Source: Euphorbia lathyris
Taxonomy: Eukaryota > Streptophyta > Magnoliopsida > Malpighiales > Euphorbiaceae
Direction of reading: 5' to 3'
DNA length: 64,000 nucleotides
Assembly (NCBI RefSeq): GCF_963576675.1
Contig: NC_088915.1
Location: 2,175,001 to 2,239,000, forward strand
The notes beneath the pieces are model-generated. The model was given only the letters and a program-made list of their open reading frames with translations, had not been told where the DNA came from and did not search any database. Numbering within the stretch: position 1 is the stretch's first letter; each line of letters begins with the position of its first letter. The position numbers were made by a program, and so were the translations under genes. This document shows, one piece after another, positions 11,293 through 22,139 of this stretch.

Positions 11293-11630
11293 TGTTGGAA
11301 TTTAGCAATTTCGGACCCTAATCTGATTGGATTCGGCCCATTGGATTGGGCCTCAAAACGGCAGTTTTGTGTTTTTGTCTCATTTTCAATTATTTCCGTG
11401 TTTTTTGTTACTTTTCCTTTTAGGTTTCGAATTAGGTTTTATTTTTCAGCCTATATAAAGGCGCGACGTCCCCATTATGTAATCAGTTTTCGATTAATAA
11501 AATTTCAGAGTTTATTCTCTTTTTCCAATTTTCGTTAGTCGTGCGCGATTCAACGATAGTTGACGGTTTTAGGCATTGTTCGTGCGCGAACATTCGTTTA
11601 AGACGAAAGTCTGTTTATTCCGCTGCATCA
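11293..11630 (+). repeat. 3' LTR of the gypsy element, with preceding polypurine tract
   Basis: A purine stretch around 11279-11292 (AAAACGGGG) precedes TGTTGG, and the sequence ends in GCATCA, giving TG..CA ends and 338 bp. A TATA box is in CCTATATAAAGG near 11450 and a polyadenylation-like AATAAA near 11498. With no second LTR in the window, the ends are inferred from these signals only. Confidence 0.65.
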
Positions 11631-12154
11631 GATTCTCAAAGGGAAAGACATCAAATTATGGTGAATCCATAATTTTCTATTCTGTATTTTAATTATTACA
11701 TCATTTGTTTCTGAGTATTAAAGTATATAGAATTTAAGTGTAAACAACTTATTAGATTTGCAAGAGAAACAAAAGTTCATTTCATTATTTGGATATTCTT
11801 GGTTCACTGTCAAGAAGCATCTAGTATCTATTTACACTTGTTTGCTTGCCATAATCTTCACTTCCTAATTCATATATTTATTTTTAGTTGTACTTTGTGG
11901 GGATTTGTAAGGATTTTCTATTTTTTCGCCTACAAACTTTGTACTTTTTGTCATATTGAGTTATTATTATTATTATCTTTTTATTATTATTGTGAATGTA
12001 CCCAAAACATCTCTTTGTGAATTTTTTTCAAAAATACCGATACTTTTATTTAATAAGATTGTGTGTGTTATAAAGTATGAGTCTGATCAATTTAAGACTT
12101 ATGTGCTCGGAATTTCATATATATAACTTTAAATGTTAAATAATTGTGTTTTCA
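11631..12154. other. Intergenic AT-rich DNA
   Basis: No gene or structured repeat seen. Short frames here are what AT-rich DNA gives by chance. Confidence 0.6.
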
Positions 12155-12162
12155 TAATATTA

Positions 12163-12571
12163 ACGGATAAGGTGTAAAAATACCCTTATCTTTTACTGGC
12201 AGAAGCAATTTTACCTTTAATATCCAATATGGTGCAATTTTACCTCTGGTGTTGCGAAGATCAATTTTACCCCTAACGTTGGCAAGTTGAGTTGATTTTA
12301 CATATTATTATATAACACATATTTTACACCCATTGCATATGAGTTCGTTTAAAAACGTGACATTTTCTGTGATTTAATAATTGAATTGGAGATTAAAATG
12401 TAAAGTGTAGATGGCAAGTTTAATGGCGACAAGGAAGTTTAATGAATTATTTCTCAAATTGATCAATTGCTCCTGGCTGCCAATGATAGGTACTAAAATT
12501 TCACCATTTGAATGTTAGTGGTAAAATTACTTATGAATATAAACGTTACTGGTATTTTTGCACATTATCCC
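12163..12571. mobile_element. MITE, GGATAA/AAAAATACC terminal family
   Basis: Terminal inverted repeats GGATAAGGTGTAAAAATACC (left) and GGATAATGTGCAAAAATACC (reverse complement of the right end). An 8-bp direct repeat TAATATTA flanks it (12155-12162 and 12572-12579). Subterminal motifs CAATTTTACC and its complement recur. The same family appears at 27651-28180 and 47853-48405, where 9-bp target duplications point to Mutator-like elements. Confidence 0.75.
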
Positions 12572-12671
12572 TAATATTACGTTGAGCTCAATTTTTTTTG
12601 GAAGAATTATAGCTCCCTTAATTTTTTTTATTATGTTTTTTAAAGGACAAAAACAAATAGTTTGGGTTCTC

Positions 12672-12682
12672 TTTATATAAGG
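12672..12682 (+). promoter_or_regulatory. TATA box upstream of the small two-exon gene
   Basis: TTTATATAAGG, about 400 bp before the ATG at 13077. A CT-rich leader lies between them, with a possible leader intron whose donor is near 12818 (ATCAG then GTCAGT). Weak but consistent. Confidence 0.35.
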
Positions 12683-13076
12683 CCAAATAGAATATTGGGT
12701 TTTGGCCTTTGCATTTTCTCTGTTAACTAATTCAATAAAACCCTAATTGATGCTCTTTTAATTCGCTGTCTTCTCATTCAGTGTCTTTCAATTTTTTTTT
12801 TCCAGAAAAAAGATCAGGTCAGTCTCTTCTATTCATCTTTGTCTCTCATTCACAATTTATTTTTAAGTAATTTTAATAAACAGAATAAAGAAATTTATTG
12901 TCAAAGATGATTGATATGTTAGATTTAGATAGATCTAACTTTGAGTATTATATCTGATCAGATCTCATATCAACAAAAAAAAGACTATTTGGAATTAGCT
13001 CGGAATAGATATAATGGAGAGGCAGAGCCCTCACAGCCTTCATTGACCTATTCCGTAGAGAGGGAGATATATAACC

Positions 13077-13191
13077 ATGGCTGCTGAGACGAGCAAGGAA
13101 GGTAAGCCATTGTGCAATTCATATATTTGTTTTTTTTGAAACCCATTTGGGAAATCTGAATAGATCCTGAATATATTTTTACAAGGTCTTT

Positions 13192-13240
<49 letters not shown>

Positions 13241-13602
13241 TATATAACAAACGTGAATAAATGTGTAAAAATCTAGAATATAGTCTTATCAGCTTGCAAA
13301 GTTTAAATAAATTAAAAGATATTTGAATAGATCTACCTATCCCAAAAAACTGTAGATGTGCTAATTTTTATTCAAATGCTGATTTTAATTGAAAAGAAGA
13401 TTAATTTTAACTTTATTAATTCATATGATAATTTTAATTTTCTACAGGAAAAACAACGGTAATGAAATTGGAAGAAAATCCATGTCTAGATGTGAGTGCT
13501 TCAGTCGATGATCCAGACACTCATGCAACTCACAAGAAAAAAAATGATATTCAAGCAATGATTGCAGAACGTTGTCGGCGAATAAACTCCCATGTTACTT
13601 GA
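13077..13602 (+). CDS. Hypothetical 58-residue protein, two exons
   Basis: Exon 1 is 13077-13101 (ATGGCTGCTGAGACG..., ending in AAGGAAG before GTAAGC). Exon 2 is 13448-13602 after a TTTTCTACAG acceptor, ending in TGA 13600-13602. Joined in phase 1 they give a 58-residue peptide beginning MAAETSKEGKTTVM and ending in a basic stretch (KKKNDIQ, AERCRRI). The start context is good (ACCATGG). The donor and acceptor are strong, and a (TA)n array lies in the intron. I do not recognise the family. It could be a decayed first part of a longer gene that once included the 14481 frame. Confidence 0.4.
13193..13247. repeat. (TA)n microsatellite
   Basis: About 27 TA units with one CA interruption, inside the intron of the small gene. 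Confidence 0.95.
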
Positions 13603-14480
13603 GGTTTAGAATGATAAATCTCTTATTATTGTTAACATGTTTCTTTTACTTGTTAAATCTGCATTATTTAAACTGAAAAATATGATGTTTTTATTTTGGT
13701 TCATTGTGTTCTCAAGTTGCATGATCAATTGCTATATTCAAATGCTAATGACTTGTATACTTTAATAGTTGAGAAAAATGATTCAATAATTTCTGTTGTT
13801 ATTCTTAGGTATTTGATTTGTTTCATGCATATGTGTTCCATGATCTTTAGAATTCATGGGAATTAATATCCAAACAATGGTTACATACAAAATGGTGAAT
13901 ATATTCTTATAATACCAAATTGAGCAATAATATAATAGTTAACATGTTTTGAACTTTATATTCTGTTCAATGAATGTAGAAATGCACTTGTCAAAAGAAT
14001 TACTCTTATTATTTGCAATTCTTCAACTAAAGGTTTGAGAATAGCTTTAAGTTTAGTATAAACTATTTGAGAAGCTCTAATGTATACATGTACATATACA
14101 TGGACAAGTGCATGCCTGGATACATATATACATGTAATTTGCACCATCCATGTCACAACCTGAAATATGTTAGATATAGTGCTTCAAATTAAACTTTATA
14201 TAAGTGACAAATTAGTTACAAATGATTATCTGCAGGCAGGTCGCATCACAAACAGCAGTGGTTCCACAGTTGCCATCATTTCCATAATGTGAATTACATG
14301 TCCCATAAAGCAGTTTCAGCAATCCCAAAATCTCTCTGCATAAAACCTATATCAGTTTCAGCAATTTAATCACCTCAATTCCAGCTACAAAGAAAGCCAA
14401 ACCCAGAAGCTTCTATCCCCAAAGTCCTCCTCAGTGGAGAAGGAGAAAAAAAAGACCCAAATGAAGGAAATGGTCTAGAC
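13603..14480. other. Spacer without recognisable gene
   Basis: AT-rich. 14240-14470 is less AT-rich and exon-like in composition but carries stops in all frames I followed. Confidence 0.5.
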
Positions 14481-14830
14481 ATGGAGAATCATTCATGGAC
14501 TCAAACTCTAGAAGAGCTAACTAATTCAATTCAAGTTCCTCCTTGTACCAATGCTGAAGATGAACCTCAAAAGAGCCCCAAAAAGATCGTTGGCGCACAA
14601 AAAAAGAAGATAATGGGACAATTAGGAGAAGAAGAACTGGCGGCGTTTCAGAATTTGTCTCAGAATGCAGAAACAATCCTTGCTGTAGTTCAAGGCAAAC
14701 TTCCTGGGACAGCAGAACATGGAGTGACTAAGCAGAACATGGAGTGACTAACCCGAAAAGCGTTCAGGATTCCGAAACTGATTTTGCAAGACAGCAAGGG
14801 GACTCACTCATTGCTTGGCTTGGAAATATA
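14481..14830 (+). pseudogene. Unrecognised acidic/Gln-rich exon broken by a 20-bp tandem duplication
   Basis: ATG at 14481 opens a frame starting MENHSWTQTLEELTNSI, with a basic patch (KSPKKIVGAQKKKI) and GQLGEEELAAFQNL. It stops at TGA 14745-14747, inside the second copy of an exact 20-bp tandem repeat (14711-14730 and 14731-14750). Past the repeat, the frame that would follow with only one copy stays open (VTNPKSVQDSE, then DSLIAWLGNI) to a GTGAGC donor at 14831. This looks like a real exon disrupted by a replication slip. The protein family is unknown to me. Confidence 0.45.
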
Positions 14831-15044
14831 GTGAGCATTCTTAACAAATTTCCTTACCTAGTCCATGAACCTTGGAGATGTTTTACCCAGATTATTTGAT
14901 ATCAGAGTTGTAAGACTAGAACCTATGCAGAGGCATTGCAAACACATGATGAAGATGAAGAAGATCTCAATGAGAATGATGTGAATATAACATTGATCTC
15001 AATCTCAATCCCAATCGAAACAATGACTCCCCCAGGCATGTAAT

Positions 15045-16640
15045 CATCGCCTGAGTTTGTATTTTCAAATCCATTGCAGCATGACTTTGCAAGCTTCCTT
15101 CACAAATTTATTGACAACAACTGAGACATAGTTAAGAAACAGAATTTCAATATCCACAGTGAAAGCCAACAATTGAAGTTGCATAATGGTTGCTGCAGCA
15201 GACCCCACAAAAAAGACAAAAGGATCTTTTTCCTCCAATTTGTTTCATCATACAAATTCTGTCCATCCCTTGCACAATTTAGCTCTCCAATTCCCACAAA
15301 CAACCTGACAGACTAGTGTTTTCTTTCACAAACTTCAAGTGTGATGAATTATGAGAATGTCATCAAATGCTTGTGAGCAAAGCTATTGTGGATGTGCTGC
15401 AAGAAAAGACCAGGAATCTATTGAGAACTTTAAATCATCCAGTTTAAGGCCTCACAAGTCCCCTATATACATCAGAAGGTCGCAAGACGACATTTAAAAA
15501 GGGATTATCAGGCATGAAAACGGAATGCCCTATATACATAACAAGGCAGCAGTTCCATTTTTTAATTAGTTGTTAGCTTCTTTGCTTTTTAAAATTTATA
15601 AAACAACAAGGTTGAATATATTACGGGTCCTTTAAACACATTCAGAGGGGATTTGAACAAATTCAAATATGGACCACTTAACCCAAGTTTAAGAGGCTAA
15701 AACATCATCTTAGGTCAAAAGATATTATGTTAAATAATAAAGAAAATGAACCAAATTATTAAGAAATAAATAATAAATTTTTTTATATACTAATATGTAT
15801 AAATTAAAAAATGCTAGTATATAATATAAATTTAGGGTTGTAAACTTATCAAAAAACACAATGAACCATCCAATAAAGCCAATTGTTCAAAACAAAATAA
15901 AACCAAGTACTCACTTGCAACCTCGTGATAATAGTAATCGTTTTCGCCGGCCACATTCTGCAGTCACTAGGAATATCCTTGTTTACTTGGGAAGATGTTG
16001 ACTTCTGTTTCTTCATCATTATTCTTCCTGCACCCATTCTCATGTGTAAGTTGTTATTGTCAAAGAAGTTTTGCACAATTCAATACTCTTTTCCGAAATA
16101 CAGTTTTCTGGTTTGAAGAAAGTATGTAGAAATCACGGTTTCTTTTTCTGATACAATCAATATATGCAAATCAAAATTAAACAGACAAAAAAACAAAACC
16201 TGAAAATATGGGTTCATTTCAAGTGTAAAAACTGGAACATCCCTCAACATGGAATACCCAACTTAAAAAGGAAGGGAAAGCAAACAGGTAAATGAAAAAT
16301 CAATTAGACATACTAAAGCCTTAGTCTTCAAGTAGAGAGAGTGGCGGCATTTTCCTCTTCTTCACCTTTGTTGGAAATTCTGAATCCAAATGGGTTTTGA
16401 TCGGTGATATCTGACTCAAGCCTCTCTCTTTCTAATCACAACTCATCTGCTTATTATATGCTTGAAAAAAGTAACCCTAGAAAACACAAGGGAAGAAGAT
16501 CACTATTGAGGCTGGATCTTTAGGCATTTCAAGCAAGCCCATTGCTTAACTAAACAATCTAGAAGCCCTTTTTGGGTTTACTTTTTTCCGCAACTAATTT
16601 AAGCTTAATACATATCCCAAAAATAAATATATACCCTCTA
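15045..16640 (-). pseudogene. Decayed B3 (REM-like) / zinc-finger-like gene fragment, copy 2
   Basis: Minus-strand translation near 15310-15190 gives CGNWRAKLCKGWTEFV, two stops, then NKLEEKDPFVFF, a clear B3 C-terminal half. In another frame the DNA that follows reads HYATSIVGFHCGY and LCLSCCQ with stops between, matching the JMJ25-like Cys/His stretch of copy 1. The block near 16040-15918 encodes the SDCRMWPAK exon, and 16110-16150 repeats the segment seen at 2780-2820 in copy 1. B3 domains bind DNA in plant transcription factors. This copy cannot encode one. Confidence 0.6.
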
Positions 16641-17530
16641 GCTTATTTGAATTGGCCAATTTTAGATTATGTCAAACTAGTAAAATTAGTATTTTTAATA
16701 AAGTTTAAGGATTAGAATTTATAATTTAGAAGTCTAAGAATATATTTTTTCGGGTTTATGATTTATAAATTGAAGTCTAAAAATTTTAAAGTATGGTGTA
16801 AAATCATAATACATAGAGAATAATGAAATATTAATAATTAAGTTTTGTGATATCATGATGCGGACATCGAATCTGGCGGATCTCGTTCTACCAAGTATCC
16901 TGGTGGAACATCTTTTGAGGTGGGCAAGGCAAAGAACACGGGTGTGTCCTTGATGGCGGATCCTAGAGATTACTTCCTGAACAAGGGTTAAACTTTTCCT
17001 TCCTTGTGAAGGAAACCAGCCAACAAACTGTACCTTTTGTACTATTTGTCTCTGTGCATTACCCATTTTATCCTTTGGTTTACTTCTTTATTGTAACCCT
17101 AGTAGGGGTATTCATTGTCATTTCGTTGTCTTTAGGGGAAGTATTTAAACCTCCACATTTTTGTAAGGATACACAACTTTTATCAATCAAACTTATTTCT
17201 GTTTGAGAATTCAAGGTTTATACCTCACTCCTTCTAGTTTAGCTAGAGAATAATATTTTTGTAGGTTTACGATTAAAACCTTTGCTGACAGCTTGCAATA
17301 TGTATCATATCACTTAAGTGTGATTTTATACTTAATTATGATATTCATGTATTTGATCTTAAAAAATGCTCATGGGGGATTGGTTCGCGCAGAGATTAAG
17401 TCTGAATCTTTAGACATTTCAAGCAAGCCCATTGCTCAACTAAACAATCTAGAAGTCCTTCTTGGGTTCAGCTTTTTCCACAATTAATTTAATCTTAATA
17501 CATGTCCCAAAAATTATTGTTACCCCTCAA
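16505..17530. repeat. Direct repeat flanking a nested LTR-like insertion
   Basis: 16510-16640 and 17400-17520 are near-identical (both contain CATTTCAAGCAAGCCCATTG and AACTAAACAATCTAGAAG). Between them, 16850-17290 has LTR-like signals: a TATA-like TATTTAAACC near 17147 followed by AATCAAACTT and a poorly coding run. This may be an insertion that duplicated or recombined the gene end, or an unequal-crossover product. The ends of the insertion are not resolved. Confidence 0.4.
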
Positions 17531-18364
17531 TTTATTTAAATTTGCCAATTGACTTTATAAAACATAACTAGGGGCGATTGGTTCGCATAAAGGTAACGAA
17601 ATGGAAATAAGGAGAAAGGAATCGAATTACTCTAAATTCCCTTGTCTGTTTGTTTGAGTTCCAAAAGGAATACGATATAAAAAAATGAAGCAATAAACCA
17701 GAATTTTACTTTTAACAATAATTTCTATACATACATATGTGTTTATATTAATAAATTAATCACAAGTAATTATAAGAATAAAATCAATTACTTCAACTAT
17801 TAAAACAAAAAGACAATGAGACAAAGAGGAAACTGAAATTATTTTAAAATGCATAAATATTATATTTTAAAAAGAAAATAATTATTTTAGAATAATTAAA
17901 AATCAATATTAAAACTGAATAATATGAGAAACAAATATTTGTCAAAAAAAATTTTAAGGTAAAAAAGTTAAAACAAATAAGTACAACGATGAAAAGTGAA
18001 ATTAGTCTAAGAATTAAAAATATAAGGAAATAAATATAAGGGTCAGAACAAGTATCAAAAAGTAAAATTTTGTCAAAAATATTTTTTGAGAAAAAAATTA
18101 AAAAATATATAAGAATAAAGATCAAAAGTGAAATTAACCTAAAAATTAGAAATGTAAAAATAAATAAATATATGGACCAAAATAAAAATTAAACATAAAA
18201 TAGAGTGTAAAATAGAATTTTATAAGGAGAAGAGAGATTCAAATTAGTAAAAGATGAGAAAGGGAGTGAAAAACCTTAGAGGTTGTTTGGTTGAAACTTC
18301 GGAATCGAAAGCGGAATCAGAATATGAATATGGTCAAATCGTAATCAAAATGACTTTTTACTTA
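17531..18364. other. AT-rich MITE-like region
   Basis: Begins near 17574 with GGGGCGATTGGTTCGC, resembles the sequence at 17375, and contains GGTTGTTTGGTTG near 18283. These are common at plant DNA-transposon ends, but I could not pair the termini. The long minus-strand frame at 17844-18125 is pure AT-rich noise. Confidence 0.35.
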
Positions 18365-18576
18365 GGCCTAATACTAACATAACCCCCTGAACTTGTCCAA
18401 ATATTGCAACTCTCTCCTCCAACTTTCAATTGTAATAACTTACCCCCTTAAACTTATCCAATTGTAAAACATAACCCCAAATTGGATAAGTTTGAGGGGT
18501 AAGTTGTTACAATTAAAAATTGGAGGGGGCAGTTGCAATATTTGGACAAGTTCGGGGGTTATTTGTCTATTAGGCC
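18365..18576. mobile_element. Foldback MITE with 9-bp target duplication, Mutator-like
   Basis: 212 bp that is almost entirely inverted repeat: GGCCTAATACTAACATAACC at the left pairs with the right end ending TATTAGGCC. TTTTACTTA flanks both sides exactly (18356-18364 and 18577-18585). A 9-bp target duplication is typical of Mutator-like elements. It sits inside an older AT-rich repeat. The two arms could form one long hairpin. Confidence 0.88.
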
Positions 18577-18739
18577 TTTTACTTATTATGTTTGGTTCAA
18601 TCTAGAATTGGAATCTGGTTTCCTTTAGAATTATTTGGTTTTTTAATGAATAATAATATAACTACAATAAAAAAAATTAAAAATTCAGATTGTTCTAAAA
18701 ATAAATGTTCATGTATACAAAGTTTTTAGTCTTTCTTAT

Positions 18740-19340
18740 TTCTCCCTTTCGTCTGACTTCGCATATTTCGCAATATGCAAAGCATGCAAAGACAATACGA
18801 ATTCGCAGAAAAACTTTCCAATATACGAAGTAAAAAATGTGTTTTTAAGCAGTATTATCTTCGCATACTTCACATATTGCTAAATATGCAAAGTGGTATA
18901 TAACAAAAACAAACATAACAATAAGGCTGCAACAATAATTCTAACATTAAAATCATAACATTATCAAAATTTACAACAAGATCATTTCAAAGTCAATGTG
19001 ACCAATCTTGATGGACATTTCTCCCAACATCCTAGAACCTCGTCCCTCTCTATATCCCAGTACACCGCCTTCTGTATTCATTCACCTTCACAAAAATTAA
19101 GTTGTGTTAGCAAGAAAAAGAACAGTTTGGCTTAACGAACGAAGTTTGCAATAAGAGAAATATAACAGAAAAAGGGATGATTTACTTCGCCAAAGCAGAA
19201 TATGCGAAGTCTGTGAAGGTAAAAATCATGAACGCTTCTCTTCACAGACTTCACCTAATCTGTTTTCGCGAAGTAAAATCATATGTTTTAGTCTCTTTTC
19301 CTCGCCAGACCTTCACAAAAGCCAATTTTGCGAAGTGATT
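18740..19340. repeat. Block rich in ACTTCGC / GCGAAGT motifs
   Basis: CTTCGC-type hexamers occur many times on both strands (for example near 18757, 18828, 18852, 19183, 19267 and 19333), often next to ATATGC. Such density of a short motif on both strands is typical of the subterminal region of a DNA transposon, but no termini were identified. Confidence 0.4.
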
Positions 19341-20530
19341 TTCTGGAAAAAAAATAAAGAGAAAACAATAGATACTTACATTTTTTTTCCATCTTTTACT
19401 ATTAACATGGTCAATAACCATATGATAAACGCAGAAAACAATCAAAATAACGTGGAATAATGATTTCTTCGATCCACACAAGAAGAAAAAAACCGAGAGA
19501 CGAGAAAAGACATGAAGATGAAGAACCATGACTTAATTTTCTAGAAATAGGAAGATTAGGAATCTAAGAGGAAGTAAGAAGAGAAAGACATGGTGATGAT
19601 GAAATTGGTATACAAATTTCGCAATATAAAGGAAGAGAGAAAAATCAAAGGTCTTAGAATGAGAAGGGGAAGAGAAACCGTAAGGAAGATGAAAGGGGAG
19701 GGGAAGATGAAAGATTGGGGTATGTTTGGGAAAGTTCAAAAAAATTGATGAATTTTTTATTAGAGATAAGTTCGAAAAAATCCAATGTAGTTTCATGTTT
19801 TTAAGATCTGGTACCTGTGGTATTTTTTGAACAAAAATAACCAAGCAGTTGGCAAGGTTAGCAATTTTGGGTTGATTTGGTCAAACTTGGTTCGATAATG
19901 AAAATTTTTCAACAATTATTTGAGCAATGACGCAACATAATGGTGGATTTGAATTTAAGTTGCATATCTCATATGTGCAGGTATTTCTGACAATCATTTC
20001 TGACAATCTCATAATGGCTGCTGGGGCGTATGAGAGAACCTGCCATTAGTCTGGCTGGTACTCTTTACCATATGCTGTTGAATAATGTTTGATTGAGGAA
20101 GTGAGGTGCGTGTAGTTTAAGGCGTCTCTGATAATGGATTTGGTTGCATGGACCTTGACATGCCATGAGGTGCCTCCAAAATCCACCTTTGTGTATCCTG
20201 AAGCTGCACAAATTGACTAGGTTTTGTCAGGCTTTTGTAATGGGGGGTTTACTTGATCAGGCAATGCACCTTGTATTGAGCTTTGCTGGTTCTGACCCAA
20301 AACAATTTTACGAACTGCAAATTCTTTTACACAATCTATCCAGCTTTTTCACATTCGGTTCATCTTTGCTTTCTACTTCTTATAAACATTTGTTATTGGG
20401 GTTCTAAATTTCATGTGAGCCATATGTAAAGACACATTGTATTGGTCAATAATATGGTTAATGTATGTAGCTTGCCACATGTCTTTACATCACCAAAATT
20501 ACAGAAATACTTTATGGAATACATTAAAAA
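19341..20530. other. Spacer, purine-rich strand bias, no supported gene
   Basis: 19500-19800 is strongly purine-rich on the plus strand, which opens spurious minus-strand frames. 20000-20410 is less AT-rich and has a frame at 20165-20407 with no family resemblance. I see nothing certain. Confidence 0.45.
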
Positions 20531-20532
20531 CA

Positions 20533-20628
20533 AAGGAAAACCCTCAACTCACCCCACCCATGTGATTCGAATCCATGACCTCTAGGATCATAGGTAAGCT
20601 CTCAACCAACAGGCTAAGAGCGTCACCA
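20533..20628 (-). mobile_element. tRNA-derived SINE remnant
   Basis: The reverse strand starts GGTGACGCTCTTAGCC, has an A-box-like TTAGCCTGTTGGTTGAGAGC and a B-box-like GGATTCGAATC about 35 bp on, and ends in a T-rich GTTTTCCTTTGTTTTT tail. The order and spacing fit the RNA polymerase III promoter of a tRNA-derived SINE. No target duplication found. Confidence 0.6.
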
Positions 20629-20928
20629 CGGTAAATGCTATATATATATATATATATAGCTTATCAGTAACCGAAAGAGAAGATAAAATCATTTATATGG
20701 TCTGATTAAATATAAGAAATGAGGTGTTTTCTCCTCTAGTTATGGTTGATCCCTTGGGCATTATGCAATCTTATCCACTAGGACAGCTTTTCTTTCGCCA
20801 ATCTGAACCAAAATATGGGGAATACCATTTTCAATGGTTATCGAGGTTTTCTTGCATCATCTATTTGAATATATCTACCTTAAAAAATGTAACTTAAAGG
20901 TATTATGAAAATTCAAAACAACGTTTTT

Positions 20929-21240
20929 TCATTTTAAGGTGTAGTTTGTAAAATTGGAACTGAAAACACATAGATTTGTTTCATTTGGCATGTATTCGAA
21001 AAAATAAAAGCCTTTCAGTTCCTTTTCCAACAAATGTTTGTGTTGAAGCCTTAACAAGTATACCAGTTCAAATTCATATGCACTATCTTCATTAATGTTC
21101 TTATGTTGACCTATGTATTTCCTCTTGATTGCCACTTCACTTAGGTCCCATAACCATAACCATCATTTATAGACAACGTCATATCTGCCATCCCCAAGCT
21201 TTGCGGATTGCACCTATCAGCTGAGAAGTCATAAAGTGCA
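20929..21240 (-). pseudogene. Receptor-like kinase N-lobe fragment
   Basis: The minus strand reads SAKLGDGRYDVVYK, a stop, then SEVAIKRKYIGQ and YLLRLQHKHLLEKELKGFYF, EYMPNETNL. This is the order of a plant receptor-like kinase N-lobe: glycine loop, VAIK lysine, then the LQH..L and EYMPN..L stretch of the hinge. One stop lies between the glycine loop and VAIK, and one glycine of the loop is replaced. Nothing of the C-lobe is visible downstream, so this is a short relic. Confidence 0.6.
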
Positions 21241-21852
21241 GCAGCAAGTTCAGCAAGAAACCGAAGTATTTCTGCTGACAAACAACTAATGTAGAGTAAG
21301 AACGTTTAGCAGCTTCACATGACTTGCACTTCTTTTAGTCCTCCTTTTAGTCATGACCGACAGTTACAGAAACACAGTGGATGATATCAGCAGTTTCAGG
21401 GCCTATGTCAAAATTTACTTAGTCAAATTTTAAAGCAATGACCCATAAGATGGCTGCATTATAATCACGAATGAAGGATTTTCGAATTGAAAATTTGACA
21501 TTGATCTTTCAACAACCTTCTTTGTTCTTCCTTTATCAGCTTTTTGTTGGTTATCAAAGTCTTATTTTCCATTTGTATCCCTGGTTCAACAAATAAAGAA
21601 AATCATTTGCGTTATAAGAATATGACCTAACCTTCTGGTTATAAGAATGAAAATAACTTACCTTCAACCTGATCATTTGCGTTAAATGTTGTTGCAAAAT
21701 TCTAAGCCTTTTCGAATTATTCATCAAGATTAGCGCTTGTTGGCAAGATTTCATCAGAAATGTCAATTTCTGATTCAACAGCTACAATATCTAGCTCTTG
21801 AAATTGTTGCTGGTCAACATTAGCGTAATATACTTATCATATTCCAATATAC

Positions 21853-22104
21853 TGATAAATATTGAACACAATAGACAAATTGCAACGCAATGCAAAAAGT
21901 ATTTGTTATTTAGAATGTAAACTGAGGAAGCTTTAAATAGCTTTACAGTGAACAGAAATCCAAAAACAGAAACTAACGTATCCCACATATACAGGAAACG
22001 TGATTACAGCAAAGACCAAATCAAACTCTAACTTATTCCTAGTTTCTAGGAACTTATTGTTAACAGCAAAGACTACTTCAAACAAGAAGACACGTTACTT
22101 AACA
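21853..22104 (-). repeat. 3' LTR of copia 1
   Basis: 252 bp with TG..CA ends. Identical to 26225-26476 except one base (near 21868). Confidence 0.95.
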
Positions 22105-22139
22105 AAACTCTCCCCTAAACTAAACTTGCTTACAGCAAG

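Larger units (their letters stand above)
9037..11630 (+). mobile_element. 5'-truncated Ty3/gypsy LTR retrotransposon
   Basis: Contains reverse transcriptase (starting inside the domain), RNase H, integrase, a polypurine tract and a 3' LTR. Gag, protease, primer-binding site and 5' LTR are absent. The left junction is abrupt at about 9037-9040 in unrelated AT-rich DNA, so no target duplication can be defined. Confidence 0.85.

Noticed and set aside
13040..13237. Minus-strand frame with an Ile-Tyr repeat
   Set aside because: Translation of the (TA)n microsatellite.
17844..18125. 93-codon Ile/Phe-rich minus-strand frame suggesting a membrane protein
   Set aside because: The DNA is a poly-A-rich strand; hydrophobic Ile/Phe/Leu composition is what its complement gives by chance.
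20090..20240. Possible MutL/MLH3-like fragment (VSDNGFG-type peptide)
   Set aside because: Only a few residues match and the frame has stops; not above chance.
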